Shown: one piece after another, positions 1 to 9,067 of the stretch | Position numbering within the stretch: position 1 is the stretch's first letter | How the letters are laid out: each line of letters starts with the position of its first letter | Assembly (NCBI GenBank): GCA_002421005.1 | Contig: DIJC01000006.1 | Location: 317-23,184, forward strand | DNA: 22,868 nt | From: Enterobacteriaceae bacterium UBA5654 | GTDB taxonomy: Bacteria > Pseudomonadota > Gammaproteobacteria > Enterobacterales > Enterobacteriaceae | Direction: 5' to 3' | Program-made: the position numbers and the translations under genes | The notes under the pieces: model-generated | Database searches by the model: none | What the model saw: the letters and a program-made list of their open reading frames with translations, nothing else | Told to the model about the DNA's origin: nothing

Positions 1-1
1 C

Positions 2-3127
<3,126 letters not shown>

Positions 3128-3143
3128 TCGTTACGCTTAGCGT

Positions 3144-3180
3144 AAAAAGCCAGTCAGGTTTCCTGACTGGCTTTTTTTTA
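3144..3180 (+). terminator. Rho-independent terminator of rpoC
   Basis: A perfect 10-bp stem GCCAGTCAGG / CCTGACTGGC (3149-3158 with 3162-3171) has a TTT loop and is followed by eight T. Five A precede the stem and extend the pairing. It lies 17 bp after the rpoC stop and should end the rpoBC transcript. Confidence 0.95.
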
Positions 3181-3298
3181 TTTGAAATCTGGGGAACGGA
3201 AAACAGTATTATCGCGAGGGGCACGCAGGACGCGCTGATATATCACTATTCCGGCAACAGACAAAATAGCCGTATGAAATTCTCAGATAGCAGACAGC

Positions 3299-3330
3299 AA
3301 AAAGGCGAAGATCACGCTTCGCCTTTTTTA
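3299..3330. terminator. Bidirectional terminator, mainly for the EIIB-EIIA operon
   Basis: A 7-bp stem GGCGAAG / CTTCGCC (3304-3310 with 3317-3323, 6-nt loop) is flanked by A5 on the left and T6 on the right, so it can act on both strands. On the minus strand it lies 16 bp beyond the EIIA stop. I see no gene in the 118 bp between this and the rpoC terminator. Confidence 0.85.
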
Positions 3331-3345
3331 CCTGCAATGCCGTTA

Positions 3346-3663
3346 TTAATTCACTAACGGCAGACGGCGATACAGTTCAATCATATCGCCCGCCAGGTCC
3401 TGAATAACCATCGCGTTCATCAGGTGATCCTGGGAATGAACGGTGATCAGATTAACCGGCAGTTTGCCTGCCCCCTCATCAAGGCCGATCAGCTGCGTCT
3501 GAATTTTATGCGCATGCTTCACGTACTCACGGGACTCTTCCATCGCCTGTTCTGCACCGGTGAAATCGCCTTTACGCGCCAGTTGCAGTGCTGTCAACGC
3601 CTGGCTACGTGCAGCGCCAGCGTTAACCAGCAGTTCCATAATAATAGTTTCTAAATCTTCCAC
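3346..3663 (-). CDS. PTS lactose/cellobiose-family EIIA component (ChbA/LacF-like)
   Basis: This small cytoplasmic phosphocarrier accepts phosphate from HPr and passes it to EIIB. The 105 residues match the lactose/cellobiose EIIA family, a three-helix protein. The active-site motif is VHSQDHLM, with the phosphorylated histidine predicted at H76 and the metal-binding aspartate of the family at D79. The start is a GTG, because the codon at 3663 reads GTG on the minus strand. A GGAG seven bases upstream overlaps the last codons of the EIIB gene, only 4 bp away, so translation of the two is probably coupled. A nearby ATG at 3668 is in another frame. Family assignment is firm; which sugar it serves is unknown. 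Confidence 0.93.
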   Translation of the reverse strand: MEDLETIIMELLVNAGAARSQALTALQLARKGDFTGAEQAMEESREYVKHAHKIQTQLIGLDEGAGKLPVNLITVHSQDHLMNAMVIQDLAGDMIELYRRLPLVN

Positions 3664-3667
3664 TTCA

Positions 3668-3973
3668 TTACTCCATCAGCTTGAGGGCTTTCTCAAGGAC
3701 GGCATCGCCTTTCATCATGCCGTAATCCATCATATCAATCACTGCGACTTTTTTGCCCAGCGGATCGGCCTGCGCCTGTAATTTAGCCTGCTCGTATTTC
3801 ACCTGCGGTCCGAGTAACACAATATCCGCCGTAGCAATGTTGTCATTAAATTCAGCGACCGGCACAGCTTTGATCGAGACTTCGATCCCTTTCTTCTGAG
3901 CTGCGTCCTTCATACGTTGAACCAACATGCTGGTGGACATACCTGCGGCACAGCATAAAACGATGTTCTTCAT
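3668..3973 (-). CDS. PTS lactose/cellobiose-family EIIB component (ChbB-like)
   Basis: This cytoplasmic phosphocarrier takes phosphate from EIIA on a cysteine and gives it to the sugar bound in EIIC. The 101 residues start with a beta strand and P-loop-like motif, LCCAAGMSTSMLV. By alignment with ChbB (CSAGMSTS) the active cysteine is C8, with C7 as an unusual extra neighbour. The rest (IVLLGPQVKYE, VAVIDMMDYG) is typical of the family. The ATG at 3973 has a GAGGG Shine-Dalgarno six bases upstream. It is the first gene of a two-gene minus-strand operon with EIIA and diverges from the EIIC gene, so the three PTS parts are split over two divergent units. Confidence 0.94.
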   Translation of the reverse strand: MKNIVLCCAAGMSTSMLVQRMKDAAQKKGIEVSIKAVPVAEFNDNIATADIVLLGPQVKYEQAKLQAQADPLGKKVAVIDMMDYGMMKGDAVLEKALKLME

Positions 3974-4003
3974 AACTAGCCCTCACTATTCCTTGGTCCT
4001 ACA

Positions 4004-4032
4004 TCTTTATCCTTTGCAGTAAAGGCAGACAA
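4004..4032 (-). promoter_or_regulatory. Candidate promoter for EIIB-EIIA
   Basis: On the minus strand TTGTCT (4032-4027) and TAAAGA (4009-4004) are separated by 17 bp. Both boxes match consensus only half, as expected for an activator-dependent promoter. The start site would be near 3997, which places the CRP site at 4050-4065 about 60.5 bp upstream, the classical class I position. Confidence 0.5.
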
Positions 4033-4049
4033 CTCCTTTGCTTTGAATG

Positions 4050-4065
4050 TGTGTAAGGCGTCACA
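4050..4065. promoter_or_regulatory. CRP (cAMP receptor protein) binding site 1
   Basis: TGTGT-AAGGCG-TCACA differs from the consensus TGTGA-N6-TCACA at one position. Its centre (4057.5) is about 60 bp upstream of the predicted EIIB start site. It is therefore the likely activator site of the minus-strand operon and implies catabolite repression. Confidence 0.75.
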
Positions 4066-4160
4066 AAGTAAGCTGTAAAAAAATGAAACCGGTTACATTT
4101 TGTCATTAGATCGTCAGCATTGGTGCTTTCTTGAACAGAAAACCTACGCATGCACCCTGA

Positions 4161-4176
4161 TGTGTGGCCCATCACA
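4161..4176. promoter_or_regulatory. CRP binding site 2
   Basis: TGTGT-GGCCCA-TCACA also carries only one mismatch to the CRP consensus. Its centre (4168.5) lies about 80 bp upstream of the predicted start of the EIIC transcript (around 4249). This is compatible with class I activation one helical turn further out than usual. It is 111 bp from site 1. Confidence 0.72.
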
Positions 4177-4213
4177 AAACGCAGTTAATCCTCCCCCATT
4201 CATGCCCGATGCG

Positions 4214-4242
4214 TTGACATAAAAAACGAAGCTGAATAGTAT
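4214..4242 (+). promoter_or_regulatory. Promoter of the EIIC-glycosidase operon
   Basis: A perfect -35 box TTGACA (4214-4219) is followed after exactly 17 bp by TAGTAT (4237-4242). The predicted start is near 4249, directly at the palindromic operator. With such a good -35 box, repression is probably the main control. Confidence 0.7.
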
Positions 4243-4249
4243 TTCTCAT

Positions 4250-4263
4250 GTGGTATATACCAC
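4250..4263. promoter_or_regulatory. Palindromic operator, GntR/HutC (DasR/NagR) type
   Basis: GTGGTATATACCAC is a perfect 14-bp inverted repeat just downstream of the -10 box, at the predicted transcription start. It fits the TGGTnTAnACCA pattern known for HutC-subfamily regulators such as DasR and NagR/YvoA. The regulator encoded at 6938-7669 belongs to that subfamily and is the obvious ligand-responsive repressor. Binding here would block the EIIC promoter. Confidence 0.7.
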
Positions 4264-4293
4264 TAAAACAAACAGCAGCGCGGTGGGGATGGA

Positions 4294-5622
4294 ATGAACA
4301 ATTTCACTGAATTAATGGAAAGAAAATTGTTGCCGATGGCAATGAAGATCGAAAATAACGACTATCTTTCTGCTATCAAGGACGGTTTTATCAGGATTAT
4401 GCCTTTCCTGATTATTGGCTCTTTCTTTTTGCTGATCGCTAACCTTCCTTTTCCCGGCTATAACGAATTTGTAATTAACCTTTTGGGCGATAAATTCATT
4501 GGTCGGCTGAATTATATTCTTGATGCCACTTATTCAATTATGGCGTTACTGGTTATCGTTAGTATTAGCATCAGTCTGGCAAAACGCTGGCAACTGAATG
4601 AAATAACCTGCGCCCTGATTTCGCTGGTCTCTTTTTTGTTGATTACTCCGTTCAAACTGCCGCAGGAGCAGGGCGACGCAATTAGCGACGTTATCCCTGT
4701 TTTTGCCCTGGGTGCGCAGGGGCTGTTTTTGTCGATTATCGTCACTCTGGTGGCGGTAAGGCTTTATCGACTGCTTAACCATCCTAAGCTGATGATCTCC
4801 ATGCCCGACAGCGTCCCTCCGGCGGTGGCGAACAGTTTTAGCTCTCTGATCCCTTCCTTTCTGATTGTGCTGGTGTTCTGGCTTATCCGCCTGCTGTTTG
4901 AAAGCACCTCTTTTGGCACCGTGCAGGAAATGATCTTCACCGTTCTTCAGGCGCCGATGATGAAGCTGGGTAATTCTTTGCCCTCGCAGATGGTCGCGGA
5001 GTTTTTCATCAGCTTCTTCTGGTTCTTTGGCCTGCATGGCGACTCTATTGTCTCGGCGATTATGGGACCTATCTGGCGTTCGCTGACCATGGAAAACATG
5101 CAGGCGATGAAAACCGGGCTGCCACCGGTCAATATCATCACTCAGCAGTTCCGCGATGTATTCCTGATTTGTGGCGGGACCGGTTTTACGCTGGCAATGC
5201 TGCTGGTCATGCTGTTTCGTGCCAAAAGTAAACGTATGCGCGAAATCGCCAAGTTAGCGTCTCCGGCTGCCATCTTTAATATTAATGAACCGATTATTTT
5301 TGGCGTGCCGATTGCGTTAAATCCCCTGTTACTGATCCCTTTCATTATTGTGCCGGTCGTGCTGTGCGTCATCACCTATAGCGCGATGGCGTTTGGTTTT
5401 CTGCCGTTAACGTCCGGGCTGGAAATTCCGTGGACCACGCCCATTTTTATTAGTGGCTTTTTAATCTGCGGCTGGAAAGGCATGTTATTTCAGGCCATCA
5501 ATCTCATTGTCGCGATGACGATTTATTATCCCTTCGTGATGACCCTGGATAAACAGTACCTGCGCGATGAATCCAGTCAGCAGCAAGAAAGTACACCCGA
5601 ATTACCTGTTACAGAATATTAA
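4294..5622 (+). CDS. PTS lactose/cellobiose-family EIIC, membrane permease (ChbC-like)
   Basis: This inner-membrane component binds and translocates the sugar while EIIB phosphorylates it. The 442-residue protein has about ten hydrophobic segments and the two signatures of this fold: FGLHGDS with H248, and NINEPIIFGVP with E332. These correspond to H250 and E334 of the Bacillus cereus ChbC structure, which contact substrate and phosphate. Length is normal for a free-standing EIIC (about 440-450); no EIIB or EIIA domain is fused, and those are encoded divergently upstream. The ATG at 4294 is preceded by GGTGGGG with a 5-bp gap. The glycosidase gene follows after a few bases, so the two are surely cotranscribed. 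ChbC relatives carry chitobiose, cellobiose or other beta-disaccharides, and sequence alone does not separate these. Confidence 0.93.
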   Translation: MNNFTELMERKLLPMAMKIENNDYLSAIKDGFIRIMPFLIIGSFFLLIANLPFPGYNEFVINLLGDKFIGRLNYILDATYSIMALLVIVSISISLAKRWQLNEITCALISLVSFLLITPFKLPQEQGDAISDVIPVFALGAQGLFLSIIVTLVAVRLYRLLNHPKLMISMPDSVPPAVANSFSSLIPSFLIVLVFWLIRLLFESTSFGTVQEMIFTVLQAPMMKLGNSLPSQMVAEFFISFFWFFGLHGDSIVSAIMGPIWRSLTMENMQAMKTGLPPVNIITQQFRDVFLICGGTGFTLAMLLVMLFRAKSKRMREIAKLASPAAIFNINEPIIFGVPIALNPLLLIPFIIVPVVLCVITYSAMAFGFLPLTSGLEIPWTTPIFISGFLICGWKGMLFQAINLIVAMTIYYPFVMTLDKQYLRDESSQQQESTPELPVTEY

Positions 5623-5634
5623 AAGGATTGCATG

Positions 5635-6948
5635 ATGAATAAGAAACTCAAGATCGTAACTATCGGCGGTGGTAGTTCTTATACTCCAGAAATCATTGAA
5701 GGTTTTATTCAGCGTTATCATGAGTTGCCGATTGGTGAAATCTGGCTGGTTGACGTTGAGGCTGGCCGGGAGAAGCTGGAAATTGTCGGTATGCTGGCAA
5801 AACGGATGGTGGAAGCGGCGGGTATTGATTGCAACGTTCATCTCACCCTTGACCGCCGGGAAGCGCTTAAAGATGCTGACTTTGTCACCACCCAGCTACG
5901 CGTGGGCCAGCTGGATGCGCGCATTAAGGATGAACGCATTCCCCTTTCGCACGGCATGATTGGTCAGGAGACCAACGGCGCGGGCGGACTGGCAAAGGCG
6001 CTGCGTACTATTCCGGTGATCCTGGATATCTGCCGCGATATGGAAGAGCTGTGTCCTGATGCCTGGCTGATCAACTTTACCAATCCAAGCGGTATCGTCA
6101 CTGAAGCGGTGATTAAGCACAGCCGCATCAAGTGCGTCGGGTTATGTAACCTGTCGCAGTCAATGCAGCGGATGGTGGCGGAAATCCTCGGCGTCGATAA
6201 ATCCCGCTTCCTGCTTCAACTGGTTGGCCTGAACCACTTCCTGTACGGCACCCATGTTTATATGGACGGCAAAGACGTCATGCCGGACGTGCTGAAAAAC
6301 CTGCGCTATGACAGCGCTCATAAACCGAAAAATATCCCGGACATTCCCTGGCTCCAGGAACAAATTCAGCACCTTGGCGTCATTCCCTGCCCGTATCATC
6401 AGTATTACTACACCACCAGCAACGTGCTGGAAAAGCAGCTTCAGGATTACGCCGAGCATGGCACGCGGGGCGAGGTGGTTAAAGCGGTCGAGCATGAGTT
6501 GTTTGAACTGTATAAAGACCCCGACCTGCATGAAAAACCCAAACAGCTTGAGCAGCGCGGGGGGGCGTATTATTCCGAAGCAGCCTGTGAACTGATCAGC
6601 GCTATCTACAACGACAAAAACCTGTTGATGACGGTTAACGTGCGCAACAACGGCACCATCCGCTCTCTGCCGGATAACGTGGCGATTGAAACCACCTGCG
6701 TGATTGGCCGCTACGGAGCGATCCCGCTGAACAACGATCCGCTGCCTGCCACCGTTTCCGGGCTGGTTTCATTGATGAAAGCCTGGGAAGAGATGGCGGT
6801 CGAAGCGGCAGTAACCGGAAGTTACGGTGCGGCGCTTCAGGCTCTGACGCTTAACCCTCTGGTTCCGTCAGGTAAGCTGGCTAAAGTGGTACTGGATGAG
6901 TTACTGGAAGCTCACCGCGAATACCTGCCGCAGTTCTTCAGGAAGTAA
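5635..6948 (+). CDS. Family 4 glycoside hydrolase, 6-phospho-beta-glucosidase (LicH/ChbF-like)
   Basis: This cytoplasmic enzyme splits a 6-phosphorylated disaccharide delivered by the PTS. The 437 residues have the GH4 layout. An N-terminal Rossmann motif GGGSSYTPE (residues 11-19) binds NAD. NFTNPSG follows at about 147, then GLCN with the metal-binding Cys171 and GLNHF with His201. A tyrosine-rich PYHQYYY around 253-259 probably supplies the catalytic base. GH4 enzymes use an NAD/Mn2+ redox-elimination mechanism. Two ATGs stand side by side (5632 and 5635). I chose the second because the AGGA at 5624-5627 then has a 7-bp rather than a 4-bp gap. Its 3' end overlaps the convergent regulator gene by 11 bp. 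It could cleave beta-glucoside-6-P or glucosaminide-6-P; this is undecided. Confidence 0.92.
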   Translation: MNKKLKIVTIGGGSSYTPEIIEGFIQRYHELPIGEIWLVDVEAGREKLEIVGMLAKRMVEAAGIDCNVHLTLDRREALKDADFVTTQLRVGQLDARIKDERIPLSHGMIGQETNGAGGLAKALRTIPVILDICRDMEELCPDAWLINFTNPSGIVTEAVIKHSRIKCVGLCNLSQSMQRMVAEILGVDKSRFLLQLVGLNHFLYGTHVYMDGKDVMPDVLKNLRYDSAHKPKNIPDIPWLQEQIQHLGVIPCPYHQYYYTTSNVLEKQLQDYAEHGTRGEVVKAVEHELFELYKDPDLHEKPKQLEQRGGAYYSEAACELISAIYNDKNLLMTVNVRNNGTIRSLPDNVAIETTCVIGRYGAIPLNNDPLPATVSGLVSLMKAWEEMAVEAAVTGSYGAALQALTLNPLVPSGKLAKVVLDELLEAHREYLPQFFRK

Positions 6949-7669
6949 GCACTTTATGGCTGCGCATTCTGAACAGATCGCCACGGTTATAGCTCCACGA
7001 GTAGTTAAACACCGTGCCATCAGCAAGCCAGGTGCGTTCTTTAATGTGCAGCATCGGCGAGTTCACCGGAACGCGCAGCAGTCGGGCCATTTCGTCATCA
7101 AACAGGCTGGCGGTCACTTCAGAATCGGTGCCGCCAATTTTTTGCTGGCAGGCGTGCTCGATAAACGTGTACAGCGAATGGTGCTCGAGCGTGTCGTCAT
7201 CAATGGTGGCGACAATCGCCAGCGGAATATAGCTGTCTTCGATAAGCGCAGGAACGTCGTCAAACAAACGCACGCGGCGAATGGCATGAACAGGCTCATC
7301 CGGTGAGACGCCAAACTGACTGGCGAGATAATCGCCCGCCGGTTGCCGGACATGGTAAATCAGCTGGCTGGTGATAGTGGCTTTCTCACTAAGTTCCTGA
7401 GTCACGCCCAGCGCGCTGTTTTTACCTTCAGGGTTAAGCAGGTAAATCGGCGCGGCAAAGGTCCGGCAAACAAATGTGCCTTTGCCGATGACCTTTTTGA
7501 CCAGCCCTTCCTGCTCCATGTGGGTAATCGCTTTTTGCACCGTCGCGCGCGTTACGCCAAAGGTGTCCGCCAGTTCGCGTTCTGAAGGAATAAGTGAACC
7601 AACGGGATATTTTTGATTTTGAATATCACGCCGCAGCGTATCGCGGATCAGAACATACAGTGGCTTCAT
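6938..7669 (-). CDS. GntR-family (HutC/UTRA) transcriptional regulator of the sugar locus
   Basis: This is a DNA-binding regulator of 243 residues. Residues 1-67 form the GntR winged helix: IPSERELADTFGVTRATVQK is the helix-turn-helix and GKGTFV ends the wing. Residues from about 80 to 235 form a UTRA ligand-binding domain (SQLIYHVRQPA, then SYIPL), the hallmark of the HutC subfamily, whose members usually sense a sugar phosphate or amino-sugar phosphate. The gene points away from the SIS gene and converges on the glycosidase gene, overlapping its last 11 bp. The ATG at 7669 has only a GC-rich GGGG upstream. The 14-bp palindrome at 4250-4263 is its likely operator. Whether it also represses itself is unclear; a degenerate core GTATTTAC lies at 7685-7692. 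Confidence 0.92.
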   Translation of the reverse strand: MKPLYVLIRDTLRRDIQNQKYPVGSLIPSERELADTFGVTRATVQKAITHMEQEGLVKKVIGKGTFVCRTFAAPIYLLNPEGKNSALGVTQELSEKATITSQLIYHVRQPAGDYLASQFGVSPDEPVHAIRRVRLFDDVPALIEDSYIPLAIVATIDDDTLEHHSLYTFIEHACQQKIGGTDSEVTASLFDDEMARLLRVPVNSPMLHIKERTWLADGTVFNYSWSYNRGDLFRMRSHKVLTS

Positions 7670-7762
7670 GGCGGCCCCGAAAAGTATTTACAAAAGTCTG
7701 GCGGCGGGATGCGAATGCGCAACGTCTGCCAGGCGTAAGGACAACAAAATTTGGGAATCATT

Positions 7763-8908
7763 ATGCTAAATCATAACGAAAGCTGGTGGCAGGAGAAAGG
7801 CGCAGCGTTAACCGCTGCCGCAATAGTCAATCAGCCGCGTCTGTGGCAGGAAGGTTTTGCCCAGGTAACGGCGCAGCGGGAAGCCGTTGATGCTTTCTGG
7901 AACCAGTGCGATGCCGACAGTCGCATTGTCATCACGGGCGCAGGCTCTTCGCTGCTGGCGGCGCAGTCCAGCCTCAACTGGTTGCAGAGCGTATTGCCGC
8001 GTCAGGTCGAGGTGATCCCGGCGACGGATCTGGTGCTGGCCCCGGAACTTGCGTGCGGAAACTTGATTCTGGTGTCGGTCAGCAGCTCCGGTAATACGCC
8101 GGAAACGGTTAAGGTTGTGGAGCGCCAGCTGGCGGCACATCCGCAGACGCCGCACATCGCTATCACCAATAATGCGCAGAGCCGCCTGGCAACGCTTGCC
8201 CGCGAGCACGCAAACGGGTTGTTTATCGCGGTGCCGGAAGGCACGTCCAACGGCAGTTTTGCCGCCACCTCCGAATTCACCCTTCCGATGTGGTACATCA
8301 TGCTGCTGCTGGCCCCGGCGCGCTGGTCAGATCTGGGAAATGTTCTGCCGGTACTTCAGCGCGGCGCGACGTATTTTCTCGACACCTTTGCGGCGGACAT
8401 CGAACAGTGGGCCGCTGAGCCGCGCGATAATATGGTAGCGGTAGGCGCACTGTCGCTGAAGGCCATCGCCTGCGAAACCAGCCTTAAACTGCTGGAGATG
8501 GGCAACGGACGCATCATGACCGCCTGGCACTCAATGCTGGAGTTCCGTCATGGCCCGAAACTCACCGTCAACCGCAATGCCACCGTCATTGGCTATCTCG
8601 CCGCCCGCCCGGAAATTCACCGTTACGATCTCGATATGATGACGGAACTGACCCGCGAGCGCAGCGCGGCAGCGCAGATCGTGGGTATCGGTCATGACGC
8701 GCTGCCGGAAGGTCATGCCGTATGCGATCGTTACTATCATTTTGCGGCTCCTGAACTGGCGCAGCAGCACGAATCTTTCTCTGCCATGCTGTATGTCCTG
8801 TTTGCTCAGCTTGCGGGTCTGTACCGGGCGATTGCGCTGGGCGTAACCCCGGATAATCCGTCCCGCGACGGCAAAGTCGCAAAAGTGGCGAAAGTGACCG
8901 TTTATTGA
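7763..8908 (+). CDS. SIS-domain sugar-phosphate isomerase/deaminase, AgaS-like
   Basis: The 381 residues contain two SIS domains (roughly 40-180 and 205-350). Motifs include VITGAGSS (56-63), SVSSSGNTPETV (105-116), KLLEMGNGR (242-250) and EFRHGPK with a conserved Glu260, all resembling AgaS. The tail GVTPDNPSRDGKV also resembles AgaS. AgaS-type enzymes deaminate or isomerise hexosamine-6-phosphates, and related SIS enzymes are fructosamine-6-P deglycases. I chose the ATG at 7763 (GGGA six bases upstream) over an in-frame TTG at 7751. The gene diverges from the regulator gene with a 93-bp gap and is the last member of the sugar locus. A hairpin lies at its stop. The exact substrate is not visible; an amino-sugar phosphate is the best guess. 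Confidence 0.85.
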   Translation: MLNHNESWWQEKGAALTAAAIVNQPRLWQEGFAQVTAQREAVDAFWNQCDADSRIVITGAGSSLLAAQSSLNWLQSVLPRQVEVIPATDLVLAPELACGNLILVSVSSSGNTPETVKVVERQLAAHPQTPHIAITNNAQSRLATLAREHANGLFIAVPEGTSNGSFAATSEFTLPMWYIMLLLAPARWSDLGNVLPVLQRGATYFLDTFAADIEQWAAEPRDNMVAVGALSLKAIACETSLKLLEMGNGRIMTAWHSMLEFRHGPKLTVNRNATVIGYLAARPEIHRYDLDMMTELTRERSAAAQIVGIGHDALPEGHAVCDRYYHFAAPELAQQHESFSAMLYVLFAQLAGLYRAIALGVTPDNPSRDGKVAKVAKVTVY

Positions 8909-8958
8909 GGATGAGGCAGGGCGGTGAGAGGAAAGAGCTCCGCCCTGGTCAGCCTCAA
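8905..8958 (+). terminator. Hairpin at the end of the SIS gene, possible terminator
   Basis: CAGGGCGG (8917-8924) pairs perfectly with CCGCCCTG (8940-8947). An outer TTGAGG / CCTCAA (8905-8910 with 8953-8958) extends the arm across small internal loops. The outer arm overlaps the stop codon. There is no T-run, so it may be a processing or pausing hairpin rather than a classical terminator. Confidence 0.45.
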
Positions 8959-8979
8959 TTGCTGACATGGAGAGCGTAA

Positions 8980-9013
8980 AGCGTCGGGAAACGGCTTGCC
9001 ACTTCCCGACGCT
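8980..9013. terminator. Hairpin between convergent SIS gene and thiH, probable bidirectional terminator
   Basis: A perfect 11-bp inverted repeat AGCGTCGGGAA / TTCCCGACGCT (8980-8990 with 9003-9013) has a 12-nt loop. Only short T stretches follow (GATTTTG on plus, CTTTACG on minus). It sits 55 bp beyond the thiH stop and is the best candidate to end the thi operon and the SIS transcript. Confidence 0.6.
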
Positions 9014-9067
9014 GATTTTGCGAGGCATTACGGAGGCTTTTTCACTTCATCGCAAGGCGTTGCGCCA

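Larger units (their letters stand above)
3974..4293. promoter_or_regulatory. Divergent control region of the sugar PTS locus (320 bp)
   Basis: This is the only gene-free stretch over 300 bp in the window. It separates EIIB (minus) from EIIC (plus) and is AT-rich. I find two CRP-like sites, one promoter candidate in each direction and a 14-bp palindromic operator, all listed separately. No small ORF with a good ribosome-binding site is evident. Confidence 0.8.

Noticed and set aside
3181..3298. Small gene between the rpoC terminator and the EIIA terminator
   Set aside because: The only frame reaching in (minus strand, ending inside rpoC) lacks a ribosome-binding site and would translate through the rpoC terminator stem.
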